Positions 1 to 5,435 are shown, counted from the first letter of the stretch. The stretch: 6,614 nucleotides of DNA from an uncultured Blautia sp. (GCF_934371575.1 NZ_CAKRNY010000091.1:1-6614); one strand, 5' to 3'. Translations and numbers: made by a program. Notes: generated by a model from the sequence alone, not told the origin.

Positions 1-37
1 GGTATACATTTTTGTACCTATTTCGATTTAATGCCAT
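1..37 (-). CDS. Possible 5' end of a divergent gene (partial)
   Basis: On the minus strand GGAGG (47-43) sits 5 bases before an ATG at 37-35, followed by twelve open codons (MALNRNRYKNVY) to the window edge. The gene would continue outside the window and nothing identifies it. The weakness is that this ATG lies inside a perfect TATAAT -10 box, so transcripts from that promoter would not contain it. It would need a promoter further upstream (right of position 64). A second ATG at 9-7, in another frame and without a convincing ribosome binding site, is an alternative. Treat this as a low-confidence partial gene. Confidence 0.2.
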   Translation of the reverse strand, partial: MALNRNRYKNVY

Positions 38-64
38 TATATCCTCCGTTACTGCTAATGTCAA
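36..64 (-). promoter_or_regulatory. Consensus sigma-A promoter reading off the left edge
   Basis: Read on the minus strand, TTGACA (64-59), a 17-base spacer and TATAAT (41-36) match the housekeeping promoter consensus at every position. Transcription would begin near position 29 and run out of the window, so an unseen gene lies to the left, divergent from the XRE regulator. A GGAGG (47-43) and an ATG (37-35) fall inside the spacer and the -10 box, giving a competing reading as a translation start; both cannot serve the same transcript. Confidence 0.7.
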
Positions 65-107
65 TAGCACTTCATGGGTTTTAGGCTCTTTTTTGTACTC
101 TTTTTTA

Positions 108-135
108 TTGATTTTCTGCTAGCTTGTGTTATAAT
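108..135 (+). promoter_or_regulatory. Promoter of the XRE regulator gene
   Basis: TTGATT (108-113), a 16-base spacer and TATAAT (130-135) form a sigma-A promoter. TG at 127-128 makes it an extended -10 promoter. Transcription would start near 142, giving an untranslated leader of about 70 bases before the ATG at 213. The minus-strand promoter at 64-36 lies back to back with it, and a TTTTTGTAC repeat (9-17 and 90-98) flanks the divergent promoter and could hold operator half-sites. Confidence 0.7.
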
Positions 136-212
136 ATGGACAAATAGTTATTCATTTCTTGATTTTACTATCTTCACTGGATGTTTATCAGGACTAATGC
201 AGAGGTGACTTT

Positions 213-764
213 ATGAATTTTAATCTGAAACTAAAAAAAATCCGGACATTCCGGAAAATGACACAAAAAGAACTGTCAGAGAAGATCGGACTGACCGATC
301 AGCATAGAATTGTACAATATGAAAAAGGAGTTCGTGTTCCCAAAAAAGATCTAGTCGATAAAATGGCTAAGGCTCTTGATGTTAATCCTTATACCCTCTA
401 TGATACCGCTGGACGTGACGCTTCCGAAATGATGGAACTGCTTTTCTGGCTGGATGAATTTAATCCATCTGCCCTGCATCTGTTTCTTCCTCGGAAATTT
501 CCTGGTGAAAAATGCAATGAAGTAGCAGACACTTCCGTTTACTACCATGACAATGATAGCTGGCCGGCTCATGCTCCTGTCTGTATGTGGTTTGATTATG
601 GGGTTCTGAATGATTTTCTGAAAGAATGGGTAGTTCGGATAGATGAACTGAAGTCTGGCAAAATCACCAGAGATGAATATTTTGAGTGGAAAATCAACTG
701 GCCTTATACCTGCGATGATTGTGGCAAATTTGAACCTAAAAAGCAGTGGAAAAAAAACGTTTAA
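213..764 (+). CDS. XRE-family helix-turn-helix regulator with an uncharacterised C-terminal domain
   Basis: This 183-residue protein has an N-terminal Cro/C1-type helix-turn-helix at about residues 6-60: TQKELSEKIGL for the first two helices, IVQYEKG for the end of the recognition helix and LVDKMAKALDVNPYTL for the closing helices. It should bind DNA as a dimer and act as a repressor or activator. Residues 70-183 form a domain I cannot name, rich in Trp and acidic residues, with EEYF-type helix sequence near 154-160 and a CxxC pair at 167-170 (CDDCG) that might bind metal or form a disulfide. AGAGGTG at 201-207, 5 bases before ATG, supports the start. It is a single-gene unit with its own promoter and terminator. 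The likely target is the divergent region at 1-135, including its own promoter; this is inferred from position only. Confidence 0.88.
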   Translation: MNFNLKLKKIRTFRKMTQKELSEKIGLTDQHRIVQYEKGVRVPKKDLVDKMAKALDVNPYTLYDTAGRDASEMMELLFWLDEFNPSALHLFLPRKFPGEKCNEVADTSVYYHDNDSWPAHAPVCMWFDYGVLNDFLKEWVVRIDELKSGKITRDEYFEWKINWPYTCDDCGKFEPKKQWKKNV

Positions 765-842
765 AATTGCACATCAGTAATTGCAAGGTTTAAAACAAAA
801 CCTAAAAATACTTTGAAATGTGATATGTTATCTGTAAACAAA

Positions 843-886
843 AAACCAGAGATCAGTAAAGGACACACTGATTTTCTGGTTTTTTT
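843..886 (+). terminator. Hairpin terminator after the XRE gene
   Basis: AACCAGA (844-850) and ATCAGT (852-857) pair with ACTGAT (867-872) and TCTGGTT (875-881), leaving a small internal bulge and a 9-base loop. A run of T (880-886) follows on the plus strand. Six A residues at 840-845 give the opposite strand a T run too, so the hairpin could stop transcription in both directions. It separates the XRE gene from the padR operon. Confidence 0.85.
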
Positions 887-898
887 ATGATAACTGTA

Positions 899-927
899 TT
901 GACAAATATATCATAGTGCGATATAAC
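899..927 (+). promoter_or_regulatory. Promoter of the padR-DUF2812 operon
   Basis: TTGACA (899-904), a 17-base spacer and TATAAC (922-927) form a strong sigma-A promoter. Transcription would begin near 934, with a leader of about 37 bases before the ATG at 971. The -10 box is embedded in the left arm of the inverted repeat at 915-925, so a bound repressor would block polymerase. Confidence 0.82.
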
Positions 928-956
928 ATGAGTATCGAAGTACGATATATCGCACT
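907..956. promoter_or_regulatory. Probable PadR operator: nested inverted repeats over the padR promoter
   Basis: AGTGCGATATA (915-925) is repeated as its exact complement TATATCGCACT (946-956), with 20 bases between. The right arm belongs to an 18-base near-palindrome, AGTACGATATATCGCACT (939-956), with one mismatched pair around the core CGATATATCG. The left arm also pairs as TATATC (907-912) with GATATA (920-925). The symmetric sites cover the -10 box and the start of the transcript, as expected of an autoregulated PadR gene. That PadR is the protein bound here is inferred from adjacency. Confidence 0.65.
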
Positions 957-970
957 GAAAGGAAATGTTT

Positions 971-1288
971 ATGGATGCACATATAAAAAAAGTTTACGTT
1001 CCCATGACAGAGACAAGTTTTTACATATTGTTATGTCTTCGTACTCCAAATCATGGATACGGGATTGTACAGAAAGTAAAAGAGCTGACAGAAAATGAAG
1101 TGGTACTTGGTCCTGGAACCATGTATGGAAGTCTTTCAAAAATGGAAAAAGATGGCTTAATCCATTTTATCAGGGAAGAAGATAAAAGGAAAATTTATGA
1201 GATCACAGAACTCGGTACGGAAGTTCTGGAGCTTGAGCTAAAAAGAATCCGCAGATTGTATCGTAATGCACAGGAGGTAACGCAATGA
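971..1288 (+). CDS. PadR-family transcriptional repressor (short form)
   Basis: The product is 105 residues from the ATG at 971. I prefer this over the in-frame ATG at 965 because GAAAGG (957-962) is 8 bases from 971 but only 2 from 965. The whole length is a PadR winged helix: helices at about 12-40 (SFYILLCL, HGYGIVQKVKELT), then GPGTMYGSLSKMEKDGLI at 48-64 as recognition helix, the two-stranded wing around IREEDKRKIYEITELG (67-82), and a C-terminal dimer helix to residue 104. Short PadR proteins repress their own operon and usually a membrane or transport function, releasing DNA on binding a hydrophobic ligand or drug. Here the co-transcribed partner is the DUF2812 gene, which overlaps the padR stop codon by 4 bases. 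Palindromes over the promoter fit autoregulation. Confidence 0.92.
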   Translation: MDAHIKKVYVPMTETSFYILLCLRTPNHGYGIVQKVKELTENEVVLGPGTMYGSLSKMEKDGLIHFIREEDKRKIYEITELGTEVLELELKRIRRLYRNAQEVTQ

Positions 1289-1821
1289 AGAAACTCAAAA
1301 AAGAAATTCGCTGGTTTAGTATTATGGAGTACGAAAAAGAAGAAAATTACCTGAGCAAAAGACACTTAGAAGGTTGGAAATTCAAGAGCGTAACATTCCC
1401 TGGGCTATATACATTTGAGAGATGTGAGCCTGAGAAGATAATTTACCAGCTAGATTACAATAAAGAAGGAATTAAACATCAGAGTGAATATGTACGAATG
1501 TTTGAGGATTGCGGATGGGAATACCTGACAGAATTTGATGGATATAATTATTTCAGGAAACCTGCAGACAAGATGCAACAGAAAGAAGAAATATTCTGTG
1601 ACGACATCTCCCGTCTGGATATGATGAATCGGATTTTTCGTGGAAGAGTAATTCCGTTGATATTGATGATTCTTTGTATTCTGATTGATACTATTGTAAC
1701 AAATCCCAGTGAACCAGACTGGGTACCAGTATTTTATAGGGTAATATTAGTTATATATATTATTACTTTTCTGCAGTTTACTATAAAATATTTTGCATTT
1801 TGGAAAAAAGCAAAAAAATAA
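1285..1821 (+). CDS. DUF2812-family membrane-anchored protein
   Basis: This 178-residue protein starts at an ATG that overlaps the padR stop (ATGA) and is preceded by AGGAGG (1272-1277) 7 bases upstream, so translation is coupled. Residues 8-92 look like DUF2812: an opening IRWFSIMEYEKEENYL, a HLEGWKFKSVTFPGLYTFER strand region, YQLDYNKEG, and a closing FEDCGWEYLTEFDGYNYFRK. DUF2812 genes commonly follow PadR genes, and their biochemical role is not known. The C-terminal part has two hydrophobic helices, about 121-139 and 148-173, with a short loop between them and a basic tail (KKAKK), which predicts a membrane protein with the DUF2812 domain in the cytoplasm. A role as a sensor or effector of envelope stress together with PadR is inference. 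Confidence 0.85.
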   Translation: MKKLKKEIRWFSIMEYEKEENYLSKRHLEGWKFKSVTFPGLYTFERCEPEKIIYQLDYNKEGIKHQSEYVRMFEDCGWEYLTEFDGYNYFRKPADKMQQKEEIFCDDISRLDMMNRIFRGRVIPLILMILCILIDTIVTNPSEPDWVPVFYRVILVIYIITFLQFTIKYFAFWKKAKK

Positions 1822-1849
1822 TATACAGTTGACAACTCATCAACGTAAA

Positions 1850-1885
1850 GAGTCCATTATCTGAACAAGTAGTGGACTTCTTTTC
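1850..1885 (+). terminator. Hairpin terminator after the padR-DUF2812 operon
   Basis: AGTCCATTA (1851-1859) pairs with TAGTGGACT (1870-1878) through one G-U pair, with a 10-base loop. TTCTTTTCT follows. It lies about 30 bases after the DUF2812 stop codon and ends that operon. Confidence 0.75.
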
Positions 1886-1945
1886 TAACTTTAGAAAAAA
1901 TACTTTAAAAAAATTTTAAATTTTTTGTTACTATCCAGAATTTTT

Positions 1946-1959
1946 TACGATATATAGTA
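1946..1959. promoter_or_regulatory. Second copy of the padR operator core
   Basis: TACGATATAT (1946-1955) is identical over 10 bases to 941-950 in the padR operator. The 14-base element reads TACGATATATAGTA and is palindromic except for one pair. It lies 121 bases before the ATG at 2081, in the region that should control the 377-residue gene. TTACTA (1928-1933) and TATATA (1951-1956), 17 bases apart, could form a weak promoter around it. The region is AT-rich, so chance cannot be excluded. Confidence 0.35.
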
Positions 1960-2005
1960 TGAGTAGGGTATTTCTTTTCACCCCCATATAGAAAACAAAT
2001 GAAAA

Positions 2006-2034
2006 TGTGAAATAAAACATTTTTATGCTATCAT
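2006..2034 (+). promoter_or_regulatory. Candidate promoter of the 377-residue gene, overlapped by an ATGT-N8-ACAT palindrome
   Basis: TATCAT (2029-2034) is preceded by TG (2026-2027), an extended -10 element, with a poor -35 TGTGAA (2006-2011) 17 bases upstream. Transcription from about 2041 gives a leader of 40 bases. A perfect 7-base inverted repeat, AAAATGT (2002-2008) and ACATTTT (2017-2023) with 8 bases between, covers the -35 and spacer. ATGT-N8-ACAT is the spacing described for Bacillus subtilis PadR operators. Which PadR, if any, binds here is unknown. Confidence 0.45.
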
Positions 2035-2080
2035 CAATTATATAGAAGTACCTCAAAAAATCAGAATTATGGAGATCATT

Positions 2081-3214
2081 ATGAATAGAATATTTCAGAA
2101 GTTTTTACAAAGCGTAATTGACCGTTCATCTACGGGAGCAAGGTGCCGTGAAGATAATACACATGATATTGATATGAACCCGGATGCAGAAGTGCCCATC
2201 CCTGAATGGAAGGTTTATTTTGACGGAAACTTCTGGGAACCTTCAGGAAAAGGCCGTGCCGGAACAGAAATCCGGTTGGATAAGCAATTTGAATGGGCTG
2301 GGCATCAATGGATTATTCCTGCTGCATATTCTTGCAACAAGGGACTTGTCTTGGATTTTTGTATGTGTACTCCGGCAGAAGATATTCGCGAATTTATGAA
2401 AAAATGGGATTTAATCCCCGAAAATGACTCCTGTTTAAATTTTACACAAGAACAACAACTGCAAATAGATTTAGACAACCCGCTTTGCCTTGATATTATT
2501 CCTTGTTTAAAATTAAATAGAAAAACAATGCAGGCTTCTCACAGCTGTTCAGTGGTCTTTAATCCGTGTTTATCAGACGAAATAAACAATGAACTGGAAG
2601 CAAAATGGGCGTTGAAACACTACGAATTGGATACATCGTATGGATGGATGATTTTTAGGACAGCATTTCTGTGGCCAGATAAACACCGTCCTGAAATAAA
2701 AACTCTTTCGCTTACAATAGAGCAACAACCATTTCGTATGCCTGGACCGCATTTTAAGATACACACTCTCGGTGACCAGTTTGCTTTCTCCCATCCGGTC
2801 AGTAAAACAGAATATACATTAACTGTGCAGAAATTGGAATATCAAACACTTGCTCAAAGCCGCATGGGCTCTGACCGTTGGTTATATCCCACACATTTTG
2901 TCACCATGAGCTATACACTTACTCCTGAACCAGACAATGATATTTCGATTCATGATTGTGCTGATAACGATAAACCTTTAGAAGTTGCTCCTGCAACAGA
3001 CTCTTTTTCACCGGAAGTACAAAATGATATTGCCTGTGTTGGCATTATCGGTGGTGCAGACGGACCAACCGTAATCCTGTGTGGCAACAGCAATCAGGCA
3101 AATCTCCATGTTGCTTGCTCCGCTCTACGCTTCAAACCAGTATCAGACGATATTGAATGGCGAATTGAGTTTAACAGCTTTCGTTTTGCGAAAAAAACAT
3201 TCTTGCTTATATAA
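2081..3214 (+). CDS. Cysteine-rich soluble protein of unknown function with a GIIGGADGPT motif
   Basis: The product is 377 residues from the ATG at 2081, chosen because GGAG (2071-2074) sits 6 bases before it; the in-frame ATG at 2069 has no ribosome binding site. I do not recognise the family's function. There is no signal peptide and no membrane segment, so it should be cytoplasmic. Residues 40-110 contain a Trp/Gly-rich block (PEWKVYFDGNFWEP, EWAGHQWIIPAAY, LDFCMCTPAEDIREF). Residues 180-280 are rich in predicted strands and end in YPTHFVTMSYTLTPEP. A low-complexity acidic linker (283-315) leads to GIIGGADGPT at 321-330, then ANLHVACSALRF (340-351) and a C-terminal strand segment. Thirteen cysteines are present, including CMC at 94-96, suggesting metal or redox chemistry. 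GIIGGADGPT is a hallmark of sodium-translocating decarboxylase beta subunits (OadB family), but the many membrane helices of OadB are absent, so the protein should not be annotated as a decarboxylase. It has its own promoter region and terminator. Confidence 0.85.
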   Translation: MNRIFQKFLQSVIDRSSTGARCREDNTHDIDMNPDAEVPIPEWKVYFDGNFWEPSGKGRAGTEIRLDKQFEWAGHQWIIPAAYSCNKGLVLDFCMCTPAEDIREFMKKWDLIPENDSCLNFTQEQQLQIDLDNPLCLDIIPCLKLNRKTMQASHSCSVVFNPCLSDEINNELEAKWALKHYELDTSYGWMIFRTAFLWPDKHRPEIKTLSLTIEQQPFRMPGPHFKIHTLGDQFAFSHPVSKTEYTLTVQKLEYQTLAQSRMGSDRWLYPTHFVTMSYTLTPEPDNDISIHDCADNDKPLEVAPATDSFSPEVQNDIACVGIIGGADGPTVILCGNSNQANLHVACSALRFKPVSDDIEWRIEFNSFRFAKKTFLLI

Positions 3215-3283
3215 TGCATATTCAGTTAACTTTCCATTTGTTTAACTTACTTTTAGAAGTATTAACAACTTCCGTCCACATAA

Positions 3284-3319
3284 AGGGGATGTCGTATCAA
3301 TACGCCATCCCCTCTTTTT
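3284..3319. terminator. Strong shared hairpin between convergent genes
   Basis: AGGGGATG (3284-3291) pairs with CATCCCCT (3306-3313), and after one mismatch CGTA (3293-3296) pairs with TACG (3301-3304) around a TCAA loop. TTTTT (3315-3319) follows on the plus strand, making an efficient terminator for the 377-residue gene. On the minus strand the hairpin begins 12 bases after the stop codon of the 55-residue gene and is followed only by TTTAT, so it is a weaker terminator in that direction. Confidence 0.85.
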
Positions 3320-3324
3320 CTGTC

Positions 3325-3492
3325 TTACTGGTCTATTTCATATAATTCTTCAACATAAATATTTCCGTCAGGCAACTCCTCTGTTTTCTGTGAAATCAGA
3401 GTGCCTTTTTGTGAGTATGCATACGCCACCGATGATCCCACAAGCAAAACTCCTAAAGCACTGAGTATTATAATCTTTACCTTATGTTTCAT
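3325..3492 (-). CDS. Small secreted protein with Sec signal peptide (55 residues)
   Basis: This short gene reads from ATG at 3492-3490 to TAA at 3327-3325. AAGGAG (3507-3502) lies 9 bases before the start. The N-terminus is a textbook signal peptide: basic KHKVK, a hydrophobic core IIILSALGVLLVGSS, and an AYA motif at residues 23-25 suitable for signal peptidase I. Cleavage there would release about 30 residues beginning YSQKGTLIS, with an acidic C-terminus (EELPDGNIYVEELYEIDQ). There is no lipobox cysteine, LPxTG anchor or double-glycine leader, so it is probably released or loosely attached as a peptide. I do not recognise the family. Upstream are a 9-codon mini-ORF and a candidate promoter. 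It is the last gene downstream of the ABC pair, so co-transcription with it by read-through is also possible, since I see no terminator between them. The AT-rich base use resembles the left half of the window rather than the ABC genes. Confidence 0.75.
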   Translation of the reverse strand: MKHKVKIIILSALGVLLVGSSVAYAYSQKGTLISQKTEELPDGNIYVEELYEIDQ

Positions 3493-3507
3493 ATGATTAA
3501 GCTCCTT

Positions 3508-3537
3508 TCATTTTCTGTATGGCTGATAAACAATCAT
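3508..3537 (-). CDS. Possible 9-residue leader ORF before the secreted peptide gene
   Basis: AAGGAGG (3550-3544) sits 6 bases before ATG (3537-3535), the best-matching ribosome binding site on this side of the window. The frame encodes only MIVYQPYRK and stops at TGA (3510-3508). Its stop overlaps the upstream edge of the AAGGAG site of the 55-residue gene, so ribosomes ending here would be placed to start the next gene, or would mask its start if they stalled. It may be a regulatory leader peptide or a coincidental start next to a standby ribosome site. Confidence 0.35.
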   Translation of the reverse strand: MIVYQPYRK

Positions 3538-3606
3538 GCAGAACCTCCTTTTCCCAAATTTGCCATCTATATAATTAATCGTATTTTTTTACATAAAGTA
3601 ACACAT

Positions 3607-3635
3607 TTTACAAAATTTTATCTTTTTTATATCAA
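3607..3635 (-). promoter_or_regulatory. Candidate promoter for the small secreted protein
   Basis: On the minus strand TTGATA (3635-3630), 17 bases and TGTAAA (3612-3607) give a five-of-six -35 and a four-of-six -10 match. Transcription would start near 3600, leaving a leader of about 60 bases before the mini-ORF. The stretch 3560-3635 is very AT-rich, which makes promoter-like matches common, so support is modest. Confidence 0.35.
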
Positions 3636-3668
3636 TCAGCCATCACCCATCGAAAAATGAAGTTTCAT
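3636..3668 (-). CDS. Possible 10-residue ORF or gene remnant after the ABC pair
   Basis: Eighteen bases after the stop of the second ABC gene on the minus strand, ATG (3668-3666) is preceded by AAAGGAG at a 6-base spacing, as expected for the next gene of the operon. The frame encodes MKLHFSMGDG and stops at TGA (3638-3636), where the sequence turns AT-rich. It may be the surviving start of a third operon gene lost by deletion, or a short translated ORF. Its existence as a functional gene is unproven. Confidence 0.25.
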   Translation of the reverse strand: MKLHFSMGDG

Positions 3669-3686
3669 AGGCAGCTCCTTTCGCCA

Positions 3687-5435
3687 TTAAGCAAGACTCC
3701 ATCCAGCCGCACTCTTTCGGATATTGACGAAATCCTGATAGATACCGGGCTGTATCAAAAGTTCCTCATGGTTTCCTTGCTGTGCAATCTGGCCGTTGTC
3801 TATAACTAAAATCTGATCAGCAGTTTGGATCGTATTCAGACGATGAGCAATTACAAGCAGGGTCTTTCCCTTCACCAATTCGGAAATAGCTTCCTGAATA
3901 TAGCTTTCATTGTCTGTATCCACACTTGCGGTAGCTTCGTCCAAAATGACGATAGGCGCGTCTTTCAGGATACAGCGTGCAATCGAAATACGCTGCTTTT
4001 CGCCCCCAGAGAGTGTCGCACCGCCTTCGCCAACCACCGTTTTGAACCCCTCAGGCAGAGCCATAATGAAATCATAGCAGCGGGCTTTTCTGGCAGCCTC
4101 ATAAACTTCTTCTTCCGTAGCATCCGGTTTTCCCATACTGATATTGTTGTAAATGGTGTCCTGAAACAGATACACACGCTGGAATACCATGCTGATCTGA
4201 TCCATCAATTCCGACAGAGGTACATTGCGAATATCCACGCCCCTTATCGTCACATTGCCAGATTTTACATCCCAAAGTCGCGCCAGCAAGTTTGCAATGG
4301 TGGACTTACCACTACCGGATGGCCCAACCAGTGCTGTCATAGAATTTTTCTTCATGGCAAAACTGATATGATGCAGAACCTCTTTGTCCTGATAAGCAAA
4401 TGTAACATCGTTGAACTGGACTTCTGGCTGTCCCGGCTGTGCCTGAGCTGGAATATGCTGCTTGCCATTGTCGGAAAGTTCCGGTTCATCCAGTACCGCT
4501 TCAATACGATCAAGGGCAGCGTTCATAACGGTCAGTCTGGATGCTTCTCCATAGAGAGCCTTCAACGGGCCAAAAAGATCAAATACAAACAGCAGAACCC
4601 CCAACACATAAGCCAAAGAAAGCGCACCGCTCTGTTCCAACACAATAGACAGGCCGAAAATTGCCGCAATACCAATACCGTAAAGGATATTCAGCCCCAT
4701 TGTCCACGGGGTCATTTTCCGTTCAAAGTCAAGCGATGTATTTCTGGAACGCTTGAAATTGCCGGACAGTTCTTCGGATTTTTCTCCAAGCAGGTTATAG
4801 CTCTTAATAACACCAATGCCCTCTACAAAAGACAGCACCGCATCGGTCAGCCGTTCGCTCTGCTCCTGACGGCCTGCTGCTTCTCGCAGGGAAACTTTGT
4901 TCATCCCCTTAGATACCAGCCATGCCAAAATAGTAACTATTAAGGCGATCAAGCCAAGCTGCCAATTCAGATAAAACATGAACGCCAGCAAAAGCAACGA
5001 GGACAGCAGATAGCTCATCATGTTTCCCAGCGTACTCATAGAAACTTCTTCAATGAACACCATGTCGGTACTGAGGACTGAACTAATCTTGCCAATATTG
5101 CCGGAAGTGAAATATCCCATGGGAAGTTTCCGCAGATGACCACCCAATTCGATACGCTTATCAGCAAACATCAAATATCCTGCTGCACTTTGCAGGCTGT
5201 CACTAAGATAGTGGACGAACATCTGAACCAGCACAACAGCAGCAAGGCCAAGTCCCACATAAAGGCAGGTCTGCCCGGTAATTGTCTTGCTTGCAAATCC
5301 GCTCAAAACCACAAAGGCCAGAAAAATCGGCATTTTGGACAGAATGGATTCCAGAAACGCACAAACAAATGCGCCCTGAATACGGCTCTTATAACGGCCG
5401 GAAAGTTTCAATATTCTTGAAAACAAAGCAAACAT
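3687..5435 (-). CDS. ABC transporter half, exporter fold (membrane domain plus ATPase)
   Basis: This 582-residue protein has a type I exporter membrane domain at about residues 1-310 with six predicted helices (clear ones near 20-48, 55-75, 138-158, 160-175, 248-266 and 270-290), then an ATP-binding domain at 335-570. All ATPase motifs are intact: Walker A GPSGSGKST (371-379), Q-loop Gln 419, signature LSGGE (475-479), Walker B ending VILDE (496-500) with catalytic Glu 500, and switch His 531. AGGAGG sits 7 bases before the ATG, within the last codons of the preceding gene, whose TAA directly abuts this ATG. The partner is therefore that ABC gene, forming a heterodimer. Substrate is not readable. 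The VYLFQDTIYNNI stretch after the Q-loop recalls exporter-fold siderophore importers (YbtPQ, IrtAB) as well as drug exporters, so direction is open. Base composition is more GC-rich than the genes to the left. Confidence 0.93.
   Translation of the reverse strand: MFALFSRILKLSGRYKSRIQGAFVCAFLESILSKMPIFLAFVVLSGFASKTITGQTCLYVGLGLAAVVLVQMFVHYLSDSLQSAAGYLMFADKRIELGGHLRKLPMGYFTSGNIGKISSVLSTDMVFIEEVSMSTLGNMMSYLLSSLLLLAFMFYLNWQLGLIALIVTILAWLVSKGMNKVSLREAAGRQEQSERLTDAVLSFVEGIGVIKSYNLLGEKSEELSGNFKRSRNTSLDFERKMTPWTMGLNILYGIGIAAIFGLSIVLEQSGALSLAYVLGVLLFVFDLFGPLKALYGEASRLTVMNAALDRIEAVLDEPELSDNGKQHIPAQAQPGQPEVQFNDVTFAYQDKEVLHHISFAMKKNSMTALVGPSGSGKSTIANLLARLWDVKSGNVTIRGVDIRNVPLSELMDQISMVFQRVYLFQDTIYNNISMGKPDATEEEVYEAARKARCYDFIMALPEGFKTVVGEGGATLSGGEKQRISIARCILKDAPIVILDEATASVDTDNESYIQEAISELVKGKTLLVIAHRLNTIQTADQILVIDNGQIAQQGNHEELLIQPGIYQDFVNIRKSAAGWSLA

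Noticed and set aside
351..572. Minus-strand frame of 73 codons inside the XRE gene
   Set aside because: Antisense to a well-supported gene and without a start signal.
786..803. Inverted repeat AGGTTT/AAACCT after the XRE gene
   Set aside because: Only six pairs, no T run on either side, and a much better terminator follows at 843-886.
916..1098. 60-codon plus-strand frame beginning before padR
   Set aside because: Its start lies in the padR promoter and operator, it lacks a ribosome site, and most of it overlaps padR out of frame.
1890..2040. Runs of A and T suggesting an origin or attachment site
   Set aside because: No DnaA-box cluster, iterons or matching direct repeats elsewhere in the window; ordinary AT-rich control DNA explains it.
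2573..2794. Minus-strand frame of 73 codons inside the 377-residue gene
   Set aside because: No ribosome site; the plus-strand frame is far longer and has proper start, promoter and terminator.
3041..3070. Annotation of the 377-residue gene as a sodium-translocating decarboxylase beta subunit
   Set aside because: Only the ten-residue motif matches; the membrane helices and remaining conserved regions of that family are absent.
3825..4943. Long plus-strand open frame of 372 codons opposite the second ABC gene
   Set aside because: It is antisense to a gene with intact ABC motifs, has no ribosome binding site and its translation shows no domain; a shadow of codon bias.
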